From SABY01 sp964612515 (GTDB lineage Bacteria > Bacteroidota > Bacteroidia > Bacteroidales > 4484-276): a stretch of DNA of 33,181 bases. Positions within the stretch are counted from its first letter, which is position 1; each line of letters begins with the position of its first letter. Of the stretch, positions 6,770 to 14,082 are shown one piece after another. Below the pieces are notes generated by a model that worked only from the letters and a program-made list of their open reading frames with translations, did not search any database and was not told where the DNA came from. The stretch lies in the NCBI GenBank assembly GCA_964612515.1, contig CAZTCX010000015.1, forward strand, positions 1 to 33,181. Reading direction: 5' to 3'. The position numbers and the translations under genes were made by a program.

Positions 6770-7732
6770 TCAGTACAGTCTTTTTTCAATAACGTCATTC
6801 AGGGGCACCATTTGCCGAAAGGCAAATAGGGTAGTCAATCCTTTATTTTTCAAATAGTTTTTCAATTCCTCAAGGCTTTGTTGCCAGGTAACCATCACAA
6901 AGTCGCCACCCCAGGCACCCAGCCATTTTACGGCTCCCGGAAAGCCTGGAAGCAATGATTCTGCGGCTGAGGGCATCCGTAACACACGCGACATCATTTG
7001 ATTGTGTTCATCAATGATTTCTTCAAATTCTTCGCAGCTTGCCGACTGTGCCATTGCTTTTGATAAACGGCTGGCGTGTTCAATTTCTGCCGATGATGCC
7101 TCAATAGTTGAACGATGATGCAGCACGCTCTTTTCCGACTGCTGCTTACGACCCGAATAAACAAAGAATATCCGATCGGCAAAAGAAGGGTAAAAATCCA
7201 CCGGTTCCATCATTGGAGTTTTTTCAGGTGAAAGCGTATAAAACAGTGGTGCTTCAGCATTGGCACACGCAATGTCATAACCGGAGCCATTGCTTATCGC
7301 AAAATGTAGGGCAAAAGGATCCATATCGAACCAGCGGGCAACATTGCTAATCAGTGTGCTACTGCTACCAAGGCCCCACTCGGGACGAAACCCAAGCGTT
7401 GTTTCAACTTTATAATTTTGATCAATATTTAAAATTAGCGAATGCAATCGGCGGGCTTCATTCAAAAGTTTTTCGAGGTAGGCAGCCTTATCAGCGTCGC
7501 TGTGCAGGATTACTTTTTGACTTTTAATATCATAAACTGCTTCAAACCAAACCCTCTCCTGATCGCTGGCAGTCCAATAAATTTTTCCTTCCGGGCTTTG
7601 TGGGATGCTCGTTACCTGTAAATCCTGTCCCATTTTCAATGGAATTGCAAGAGCTGTAGCTCCTTTAAGGACGAGGTATTCGGCAGTAAGCAAAAATTTG
7701 CCGTGAGCAGAAAAGATTTTGGTTTCGGTCAT
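6770..7732 (-). CDS. GYDIA-type GHMP kinase, probable phosphomevalonate kinase
   Basis: This 320-residue GHMP-superfamily protein has HGKFLLTAEYLVLKG near the start, the ATP-binding loop PEWGLGSSSTLIS near residues 116-128 and the motif SGSGYDIACANAEAP near 147-161, from which the family takes its name. Members are found next to mevalonate genes in Bacteroidota. The operon already contains a clear mevalonate kinase and a decarboxylase, and the only kinase step left between them is phosphomevalonate to diphosphomevalonate. I therefore infer phosphomevalonate kinase activity. Canonical phosphomevalonate kinases are usually longer and differ in detail, so the activity is an inference from context. 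Its ATG overlaps the HMG-CoA reductase stop by one base (TAATG), which suggests coupled translation. Confidence 0.82.
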   Translation of the reverse strand: MTETKIFSAHGKFLLTAEYLVLKGATALAIPLKMGQDLQVTSIPQSPEGKIYWTASDQERVWFEAVYDIKSQKVILHSDADKAAYLEKLLNEARRLHSLILNIDQNYKVETTLGFRPEWGLGSSSTLISNVARWFDMDPFALHFAISNGSGYDIACANAEAPLFYTLSPEKTPMMEPVDFYPSFADRIFFVYSGRKQQSEKSVLHHRSTIEASSAEIEHASRLSKAMAQSASCEEFEEIIDEHNQMMSRVLRMPSAAESLLPGFPGAVKWLGAWGGDFVMVTWQQSLEELKNYLKNKGLTTLFAFRQMVPLNDVIEKRLY

Positions 7733-9072
7733 TAAAATTTCTCGATTTTCTCTTCTTTTCTCAACCCAATGATAAACTTTCTGACAGCAGTATATGATAC
7801 TTTGTGGTTGACAAAATGGGCGTTGGCGAGTTTTCTTTCGCGTTCCGACATTTCTATGCTATTGAGGATATTCATCAGGTGCATCTTCATGTGGCCCACT
7901 TGAATTCCTTTGGTTACCAGCGATTTTATGGCGCCGAAATTATTTGCAAGACCCACAGAAGCTGCAATCATCATAAGTTGTGAAGCAGTGGGGTTGTGAA
8001 GCAGCCGCAACGAAAAGTTGGCCATGGGATGAAGCGCGGTGAGGCCGCCCACGGTTCCTAATGACAGGGGAACGGTGAGACTGTAATGAAATTTACCGTT
8101 GGCAATATTAATGTCGGTGAGTGAACGGTACTGCCCGGAGCGTGCAGCAAAAGCATGCCCGCCAGCCTCGATGGCTCTGAAGTCGTTGCCTGACGCCAGG
8201 GCCACAGCATCTATCCCGTTGAAGATTCCTTTGTTGTGGGTCACAGCCCGATGCACATCGATTTGTGCAATCTGCACTGCTTTCTCAAATTTCCAGGCAA
8301 AATCTGCCGGATCGTCGATGTCGGAATTGCGCAAACAGTCGATGTCGCACTCAACTTCAGTTTTCACCACGCATTCAGGCGTATAGTTGCTTAATATCGA
8401 CATAATAATCCGGCAATCTTTCTCGTCACCCTGATAAAGTTCGTTTTCGATAAAATGATTTTTAAGAATAGAAGCAAATTCCTCAAGCACCGAATTGATA
8501 AAGTTGGCGCCCATGGCATCCACCGTTTCAAAAGAAGCTTTGATTTGGTAGTAGTTTTCGAGTTCGCCAGTTTTGTCTACCAGCTCAATGCTGCTGATGC
8601 CGCCGCCACGATCTTCCATGCTTTCGGTGAGGTGCCGTGTGCCCAGCAACATCTCCTGGCGAAGCTGCGGAAACAAAGCATGCAGTTTTTTCACGTCGCC
8701 ACTCCAGATAAAATGTACCTGCCCGATTTTGGTGGTCGAGAGTACCTGCGCGTGGAAACCTCCTTTCTCTGCCCAGAATTTGGCACTGTTTGAGGCGGCA
8801 GCTACCACCGAGCTTTCCTCGATGACCATCGGGACCAGATAATGAAATCCGTTGATGTTTACATTGGGAACCACACCCATCGGAAAGAAAAAGTTTGTGA
8901 TGGTGTTCTCGCTGAATTCATCAAAAAGCTTTTGCAATGCGGCATCATCATGCCAGTAGCTTTTTAGCTCATCAATGATTAGGTCAGGGTTATCGAAACG
9001 GCTGGCAATAAGCTCCAGCTTAGCTTGCTTGTTATATTTTGAAAATCCGTGTATGATCTGTTTTGAACTCAT
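7732..9072 (-). CDS. mvaA: Hydroxymethylglutaryl-CoA reductase, class II type
   Basis: This 446-residue protein matches the class II (bacterial, soluble) HMG-CoA reductases, which interconvert HMG-CoA and mevalonate. All catalytic groups of the family can be placed: Glu86 in MVIEESSVVAAAS, Lys281 in VTHNKGIFNG, Asp297 in ASGNDFRA and His394 in QVGHMKMH. The spacing resembles that of the Pseudomonas mevalonii enzyme. ENTITNFFFPMGVVPN, DAMGAN and LGTVGGLTALHPMA are further signatures. Although class II enzymes are often labelled degradative, its place as first gene of a mevalonate-to-IPP operon indicates a biosynthetic role here. A TATTTTTG element just upstream probably drives the whole operon. 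HMG-CoA synthase is not in the window. Confidence 0.96.
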   Translation of the reverse strand: MSSKQIIHGFSKYNKQAKLELIASRFDNPDLIIDELKSYWHDDAALQKLFDEFSENTITNFFFPMGVVPNVNINGFHYLVPMVIEESSVVAAASNSAKFWAEKGGFHAQVLSTTKIGQVHFIWSGDVKKLHALFPQLRQEMLLGTRHLTESMEDRGGGISSIELVDKTGELENYYQIKASFETVDAMGANFINSVLEEFASILKNHFIENELYQGDEKDCRIIMSILSNYTPECVVKTEVECDIDCLRNSDIDDPADFAWKFEKAVQIAQIDVHRAVTHNKGIFNGIDAVALASGNDFRAIEAGGHAFAARSGQYRSLTDINIANGKFHYSLTVPLSLGTVGGLTALHPMANFSLRLLHNPTASQLMMIAASVGLANNFGAIKSLVTKGIQVGHMKMHLMNILNSIEMSERERKLANAHFVNHKVSYTAVRKFIIGLRKEEKIEKF

Positions 9073-9088
9073 CTCGAATAATTTTCGG

Positions 9089-9130
9089 CAAAAATAGCTT
9101 TTTGTAATTTGTTATTCATTCAGCATGCTG
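9089..9130 (-). promoter_or_regulatory. Candidate promoter and operator-like palindrome of the mevalonate operon
   Basis: On the minus strand TATTTTTG (9089-9096) matches TAnnTTTG and lies 16 bases before the mvaA ATG, implying a very short leader. The perfect 10-bp palindrome CAGCATGCTG (9121-9130) lies 24 bases further upstream, at about the position of the -33 element. A factor bound there could affect initiation. The promoter match is typical for the phylum; the operator role is an inference. Confidence 0.42.
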
Positions 9131-9178
9131 TTGCGCATACTTCCCTAATAAATCTGCCAAATAACAAGCAATGGAATT

Positions 9179-9235
9179 AATTGTTTAATGAATTCATTGT
9201 TTTATTAAACAATTCATGACATTTTTAATTAAAAA
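9179..9235. other. AT-rich inverted repeats between alkD and mvaA
   Basis: A perfect 11-bp inverted repeat, AATTGTTTAAT (9179-9189) and ATTAAACAATT (9204-9214), has a 14-nt spacer, and a 14-bp palindrome TTTTTAATTAAAAA follows at 9222-9235. Both lie 10-65 bp after the DNA glycosylase stop on the minus strand. Neither is followed by a good T-tract in the right direction, so termination is possible but not clear. A protein-binding site is the alternative. Confidence 0.45.
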
Positions 9236-9243
9236 GGTTTTTA

Positions 9244-10002
9244 TTAACAACCAGAAAGAATACCCGGGTCAATTCTGCGTAGCGCTTCCTTGCGGCTTAG
9301 TGGCTTTAGCTGGTGTGAATTCGCAAATTTTATCACAGCCATGGGATTAGTTTTAGAATATTCGCGAAGTGCCCAGCCGATGGCTTTTCTGATGAAGAAC
9401 TCATCGCTGCCAGAGAGGCGTTCAATCAGATCGAAGAGCAACTCAGTGTCGGTATCGTGTTTGTATTTGAGCTGAAAAATTAGCGCGGTGCGTTGCAGCC
9501 AGATGTTTTGCGAGGCCATCCAGCTTTCAATAGCTGAAGTTTTTAATGTTGGAAATCTTTGTAGATGCGTTCCCACCAGATTAGCTGCAATAAAATCAAT
9601 TGTATCCCACCACGATTTTTGCGTGATCATAAATTCCAGCAGCCCAAGATGACTGGCTCCGAACTCTTTCTTCATTTTATCCAATAACTGCATGCCGGCA
9701 TACTGAAACTCCCTTTCCGGCTGATCCCAAAGCTCACGAATAATTTCACCGAGGCTTTCAGGTGGCGGCATACCGTGTTCAGCCAAAAAATGACGCATGA
9801 CCTTTTGCAGTAGTGGCGATGGAAGCCCGGCAAATTCAAATTTGCTGCGCATGTATTTTTTTTGCTTTTCAGCAATGCTGGCATCACCGGCTGGTTGCAG
9901 CAAAGCGCGCAGCGATTCGATGTAGGGATTCAAACTTCTGGTGGATATTAAAACAGCAGCCTTAATTGACGATAAGTTTGTGATTTTCAATTTCACGGCC
10001 AT
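9244..10002 (-). CDS. DNA alkylation repair protein, AlkD-like DNA glycosylase
   Basis: This HEAT-repeat DNA glycosylase family protein (252 residues from the first ATG) excises N3- and N7-alkylated purines without base flipping. The residues known to matter in Bacillus cereus AlkD are present: the SWWDTID motif (Trp and Asp), the Arg of QRTALIFQ and the Trp of IRKAIGWALREYSK. The ATG at 10002 overlaps the 3' end of the aminopeptidase gene by 41 bp, and the first 24 residues do not resemble the family. A TTG at 9933 would give 229 residues beginning NPYIESLRALLQ, close to the usual length of about 230-240, and remove the overlap. The start is therefore unsettled. It lies directly downstream of the aminopeptidase on the same strand. 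Confidence 0.88.
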   Translation of the reverse strand: MAVKLKITNLSSIKAAVLISTRSLNPYIESLRALLQPAGDASIAEKQKKYMRSKFEFAGLPSPLLQKVMRHFLAEHGMPPPESLGEIIRELWDQPEREFQYAGMQLLDKMKKEFGASHLGLLEFMITQKSWWDTIDFIAANLVGTHLQRFPTLKTSAIESWMASQNIWLQRTALIFQLKYKHDTDTELLFDLIERLSGSDEFFIRKAIGWALREYSKTNPMAVIKFANSHQLKPLSRKEALRRIDPGILSGC

Positions 10003-12334
10003 TGTGATCCAGGAACTTCAGAATGTAGCTTCCCCGAACCAACTGGCGCGTGTCGTATTGCAAATTGTTGAGCCGTTGATAATTCTGGATGGTATCGGTA
10101 AGGTGTCCATTGGTATCGAAAACTTCCACCGTGGTAGCATTGCGTTTTCCGAGGGTGATGAAAATAATATCATCAGCGGGATTGGGGAAAATAGAGATTT
10201 CGGTTTTCTGATCCTCGATAATTTGCTCTTCCATGCCGACATAAAGATCGTCCCAGGCGGCAAGGGTATATTCTCCGGGCAGCAGCACGGGCAGGTCAAA
10301 ATAGCCAATATTGGTCGAGCCGGTTTTTTCGGCAAATACTGGCTGCCAATCGGCAGCGCGGTTAGCGCGGTACATCACACCAATGGAATCGTTCGGGTCG
10401 CTCATCAATTCGCCATCCAGATGGTTAAATTTGTTGTACATAAAACTGCCATTCAATTGGGTGCCTTCGGCGGCCACGGCATCAATGCGCCAGTGGTGTG
10501 CATTGGAGAGTGTGATTCCATTGATGGGATTTTTGGGATCATCGGGCGCCACCCAGCGGTGGGTCATGCGTATAAAAGCAGTGTCGCCGGGCGCTATTTC
10601 GGTTATTCCTATTTTACAAAACAAATCTGAATGGCTCTGTGAGAAAGGCGCGCTGGCGGTTAGCGATTTGTCGGTGGTAGCGTCAGCAACTTTATCGTAA
10701 AAATCGGCCAGAACCGTTTTTGGTAAAATTGGGATGGTAAAAGTTTGCTGACCGGTTTCGCCCGAAAACTCCATCAGGCGTGTTTCCATCAGGCGCTGGG
10801 CATCCACGAAAGTGACCTCTACCCGCACCGAATTACCCAACGAACCGGGGCCGCGGTGTTTCTGCTTTGAGAAAACTGTCACTTCCCAATTATTGCCGGC
10901 AGGCACTACCTGAAATGAATCGACAGAATATTCCGGAAAACCGGGACCAAAAACCCAGGTATCGAAAAAGTCGGTTAAATCCATGCCACTGCTTGCCGAC
11001 AGGACGTCGCGCAGCTCCCACGAATCGATATCGTTATAGGCGTAGGTTTCAAGGTAATCCTGAACGGCCGGGAAAAACAAGCTGTCGCCCATGTAGTTGC
11101 GCAGCGTATGTACCACAAGTCCGCCTTTTTGATAAACCGTGGTTCCGTAAGTTAGCGCCGAAGGAATTCCGTAAAGTGCCAGAAATCCGCCATCGTCGAT
11201 GTGTGCAGTTTGCAACACATCTTTGTGGCGTGCAAACATGTCGGAACGATAGGCTGCAGGACCATAAAGCGCTTCGCGGTACATCGATTCACAAAACGTC
11301 GCCCAGCCCTCGTTGATCCACATATCTTCGGCAGAGGCGCACGTTACCAGATCGCCAAACCAATGATGCGAAAGCTCGTGCGCCATCAGCGATTCGTAGC
11401 TGAGGTTGCCAGTAACACAAAAATGTGGAAAGGCAATACTGGTGGCATGTTCCATGGCTCCGATTGCCGTGCCTACATAGCCCACACGCTCCCAACGGTA
11501 AGGTCCAAAATAACTTTCGTATGCGCCGAGCACCTGCAACAAAGTCGAAAAAGTGCCGGCTACCTTTACGGAGTCGTTTGGCCTTACGTAAATTTCTACG
11601 GGGATATCATTGCCACTCATTGAGTTGAACGTGTACGCAACTTTACTGTAAGGGCCGGTGGCTATCGATGCCAGATAGGTTGGAATGGCGGTGCTGAGGT
11701 TCCAATGAAAAGTATGCGTGCCATTTCCATTGTCGGCGACACCAAGCAGCAGGCCGCCGGCAATAGCCTTTTGATTATTAGGAACGGTAGCAAAAACTTC
11801 GTAGGTAGCACGGTCGTGAAAATCGTCGATACACGGAAACCAGGCTTTGCCCAGGTTGTGTGGGTCGGTGGAAATACCCACGCCCAGATTAAAGGAATAG
11901 GCTCCGTCAAAATGATATCCGCCCCAACTGCTGTAAAAAGGCGCGCCATGATAATGCACTTCAACCAATGCCTGTCCGCCGCTCTGCATCGGCTGTGTAA
12001 GCGGAATGGTAAGAAAATCGGCGACATGCGTGAAGTTGGTCACGGGGATGTTATTTACCAGCACCTGATCCACGGTTAGGCTGCGCAGCTCCAGCACAAT
12101 CGTTTGCAGATTGTCCACTTTGCTTTGTAACGTTACGATTGTTCGTGCGTCAATAGTTTTTGCCGAAGTGTTGATTTCATCAAGATAAATGGTATAATGA
12201 AGTGCATCGAGGGTGTCGCTTAGCAGCAACGTTTGATTTGGCTGGAGGAGCGTTTCCGATTGAGCGGAAGTAATTCCCGGGAAACCGGCCAAAAGTATTA
12301 TTACAATAAAAATAATCGGGATAAGGTGTTTCAT
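9962..12334 (-). CDS. Secreted M1-family metallo-aminopeptidase with T9SS sorting domain
   Basis: This 790-residue zinc exopeptidase of the M1 (gluzincin) family is predicted to trim N-terminal residues from extracellular peptides. The ATG at 12334 opens a signal peptide (MKHLIPIIFIVIILLAGFP, cleavage after TSA); the in-frame ATG at 12427 adds no signal and is rejected. The zinc site is HELSH (His319, Glu320, His323) with Glu342 in WINEGWAT, 19 residues on, as in the family. The substrate N-terminus motif reads GAMEH (292-296) instead of GAMEN. A YQKGG segment carries the likely catalytic Tyr. The last 75 or so residues begin ISIFPNPADD and end YILKF...HKLIVN, a type A T9SS C-terminal sorting domain. 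The protein should therefore cross the outer membrane and be released or anchored at the surface. Confidence 0.92.
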   Translation of the reverse strand: MKHLIPIIFIVIILLAGFPGITSAQSETLLQPNQTLLLSDTLDALHYTIYLDEINTSAKTIDARTIVTLQSKVDNLQTIVLELRSLTVDQVLVNNIPVTNFTHVADFLTIPLTQPMQSGGQALVEVHYHGAPFYSSWGGYHFDGAYSFNLGVGISTDPHNLGKAWFPCIDDFHDRATYEVFATVPNNQKAIAGGLLLGVADNGNGTHTFHWNLSTAIPTYLASIATGPYSKVAYTFNSMSGNDIPVEIYVRPNDSVKVAGTFSTLLQVLGAYESYFGPYRWERVGYVGTAIGAMEHATSIAFPHFCVTGNLSYESLMAHELSHHWFGDLVTCASAEDMWINEGWATFCESMYREALYGPAAYRSDMFARHKDVLQTAHIDDGGFLALYGIPSALTYGTTVYQKGGLVVHTLRNYMGDSLFFPAVQDYLETYAYNDIDSWELRDVLSASSGMDLTDFFDTWVFGPGFPEYSVDSFQVVPAGNNWEVTVFSKQKHRGPGSLGNSVRVEVTFVDAQRLMETRLMEFSGETGQQTFTIPILPKTVLADFYDKVADATTDKSLTASAPFSQSHSDLFCKIGITEIAPGDTAFIRMTHRWVAPDDPKNPINGITLSNAHHWRIDAVAAEGTQLNGSFMYNKFNHLDGELMSDPNDSIGVMYRANRAADWQPVFAEKTGSTNIGYFDLPVLLPGEYTLAAWDDLYVGMEEQIIEDQKTEISIFPNPADDIIFITLGKRNATTVEVFDTNGHLTDTIQNYQRLNNLQYDTRQLVRGSYILKFLDHNGREIENHKLIVN

Positions 12335-12624
12335 GATTTTGTCTTTTATAAAGAACGGTAAAAATATAATTTTAAAGCCGAAAAGGAGAGCATACAAATC
12401 AAAAAAGCTACTTTCGCGTTTTATCAATTTGTCCGCTCGCTGGTGAAACGGATGTGTAAACCTGCAAGCAAAAGATTTACAGATTAAAACAACAAAAATA
12501 TCTTATTTGCTCATTACAAAGCACTTGGTGGCGTGGCATATTTTTAGATCAGGATACCGCTATCAAATCACAATAGAGTTAGAAATATTTTGATAAACGT
12601 CATTACAAAAAGAATTTTGAGACG
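12335..12624. other. Divergent intergenic region, aminopeptidase / TolC
   Basis: This 290-bp AT-rich gap must contain the promoters of two divergent genes. I see no perfect TAnnTTTG match in a convincing position for either gene (near matches such as TACTTTCG at about 12411 only), no long inverted repeat and no ORF of note. Confidence 0.5.
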
Positions 12625-13992
12625 ATGAAAAAACACTTTCTTCCATTGCTAATTTTATTCGTTGCTTTTTTAATGCAAAGCTCTCTGCAGGCTCAAAGCC
12701 GTGTTTGGACGCTTGAAAACTGCATTGAGTACGCATTAAAAAATAATATTCAGATCAAGCAAAGCGAACTCAACATCGAATCAAGCAGCGTGTTGTTGCT
12801 CGAGAGTAAGCTGAGCCTCTTGCCCAGCCTCAATTCGAGCGTAAGCTACAGCTACAACTGGGGCCGATACCTGGACCAGTCGCTCAACCTTTATGTAGAT
12901 CGCGAAACGCGCCAGGGGAATCTTGGCCTCAACGCTAATTTGTTGCTCTTTGCCGGATTGCAAAAACAAAATACGCTGAAGAAACAAAAAATCGAATTTT
13001 TGGCCAGCAAGCACGCCACCGATAAAATGAAGGATGATATTTCGCTGATGCTTACGCAGGCATACCTTTCTATACTTTTCAACCGTGAACTGCTGAAAGT
13101 TGCACGCGAACAGGTGGTCATTTCGGATTCCCAGATAGCCCGCACCGAAAAGCTCGTGGCGGCCGGCACACTGGCACGCGGGAGCCTGCTCGAGATACAG
13201 GCGCAAAATGCCAGCGAGCAGCTTTCGGTGATCAACTATGAAAACTCTCTGGATTTGGCTTATCTCGATTTGCTACAGATACTTGATTTGCCCGGCGACA
13301 CTGACTTTGAGATTTCGGTGCCAGTGATCGACATCGAAATTACCGGTGAATTACCCGAGCTGGCCACTGTTTATACCCTTGCTTCGGAGCGGTTGCCGCA
13401 AGTTAAGAAAGCAGAGCTCGACGTGGAAAGTGCCTACAGAGATGTGGCTATTGCCAAAGGAAGGTTGAGCCCGAGCCTGAGTCTGGTGTCGGGATGGGGA
13501 ACCAACTATTCGAGTAACTTCCCTGATCTTGATACGGCTTCCGCTAACTTTCTTCAGGTAATGGCTTTTGGCGATCAGATTCGTAACAACCAATCGCGTT
13601 ACCTGGGGCTTAACCTCAGCATCCCGATTTTCAATGGATATCAGGCTTCGTCTAACGTGAGTCTGGCAAAGATTGGCGCTACCAATGCCGAATATAATTA
13701 TCAGCTAACGCTCAATACGCTTCGCAAAAGTATCGAACAAGCCCATAGCGATGCAAGGGCTGCCTACAAAAGCTACATTGCTACCAAACAATCGGTCACC
13801 TCATTTCAGGAGTCGTTTCGGTACACTGAGCAGAAATTTAATGTAGGATTGTCCAATTCGCTGGATTATAACATTGCCAAAACGCAGCTTGCCACCGCTG
13901 AGTCGGAGCTGATTCGTGCCCGTTACGATTATATTTTTAAAGAGAAAATTTTGGATTTTTACATGGGATTACCGCTCACACTGTCGCAATAA
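12625..13992 (+). CDS. TolC-family outer-membrane efflux channel protein
   Basis: This 455-residue outer-membrane factor has a signal peptide (MKKHFLPLLILFVAFLMQSS, ending LQAQ). The mature part shows the two-fold TolC repeat: WTLENCIEYALKNNIQIKQSELNIE at the start of the first half, and RLPQVKKAELDVESAYRDVAIAKGRLSPSLSL at the start of the second. Long heptad-rich helices and NLSIPIFNG precede the final helix pair. Such proteins form trimeric tunnels through the outer membrane and work with a periplasmic adaptor and an inner-membrane pump. The adaptor gene follows 90 bp downstream. No pump gene is present in the neighbourhood, so the energising partner is unknown. Confidence 0.93.
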   Translation: MKKHFLPLLILFVAFLMQSSLQAQSRVWTLENCIEYALKNNIQIKQSELNIESSSVLLLESKLSLLPSLNSSVSYSYNWGRYLDQSLNLYVDRETRQGNLGLNANLLLFAGLQKQNTLKKQKIEFLASKHATDKMKDDISLMLTQAYLSILFNRELLKVAREQVVISDSQIARTEKLVAAGTLARGSLLEIQAQNASEQLSVINYENSLDLAYLDLLQILDLPGDTDFEISVPVIDIEITGELPELATVYTLASERLPQVKKAELDVESAYRDVAIAKGRLSPSLSLVSGWGTNYSSNFPDLDTASANFLQVMAFGDQIRNNQSRYLGLNLSIPIFNGYQASSNVSLAKIGATNAEYNYQLTLNTLRKSIEQAHSDARAAYKSYIATKQSVTSFQESFRYTEQKFNVGLSNSLDYNIAKTQLATAESELIRARYDYIFKEKILDFYMGLPLTLSQ

Positions 13993-14042
13993 CCGATCGT
14001 GATCGTGGTGAGGAGAATCAGTTTTTAACAAAAGAATTTCTA

Positions 14043-14050
14043 TATTTTTG
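14043..14050 (+). promoter_or_regulatory. Candidate -7 promoter element for the adaptor gene
   Basis: TATTTTTG, a TAnnTTTG match, lies 32 bases before the ATG of the membrane-fusion protein, within the 90-bp gap after the TolC gene. The adaptor may be transcribed both from the TolC promoter and from this site. Confidence 0.42.
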
Positions 14051-14082
14051 AGCCGTCAAAATTTACACCCACATATTATCAA

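Noticed and set aside
9941..10630. Plus-strand frame of 229 codons opposite the aminopeptidase 3' end
   Set aside because: The minus strand encodes an M1 protease with intact C-terminal sorting domain here; the plus-strand frame shows no domain or signal.
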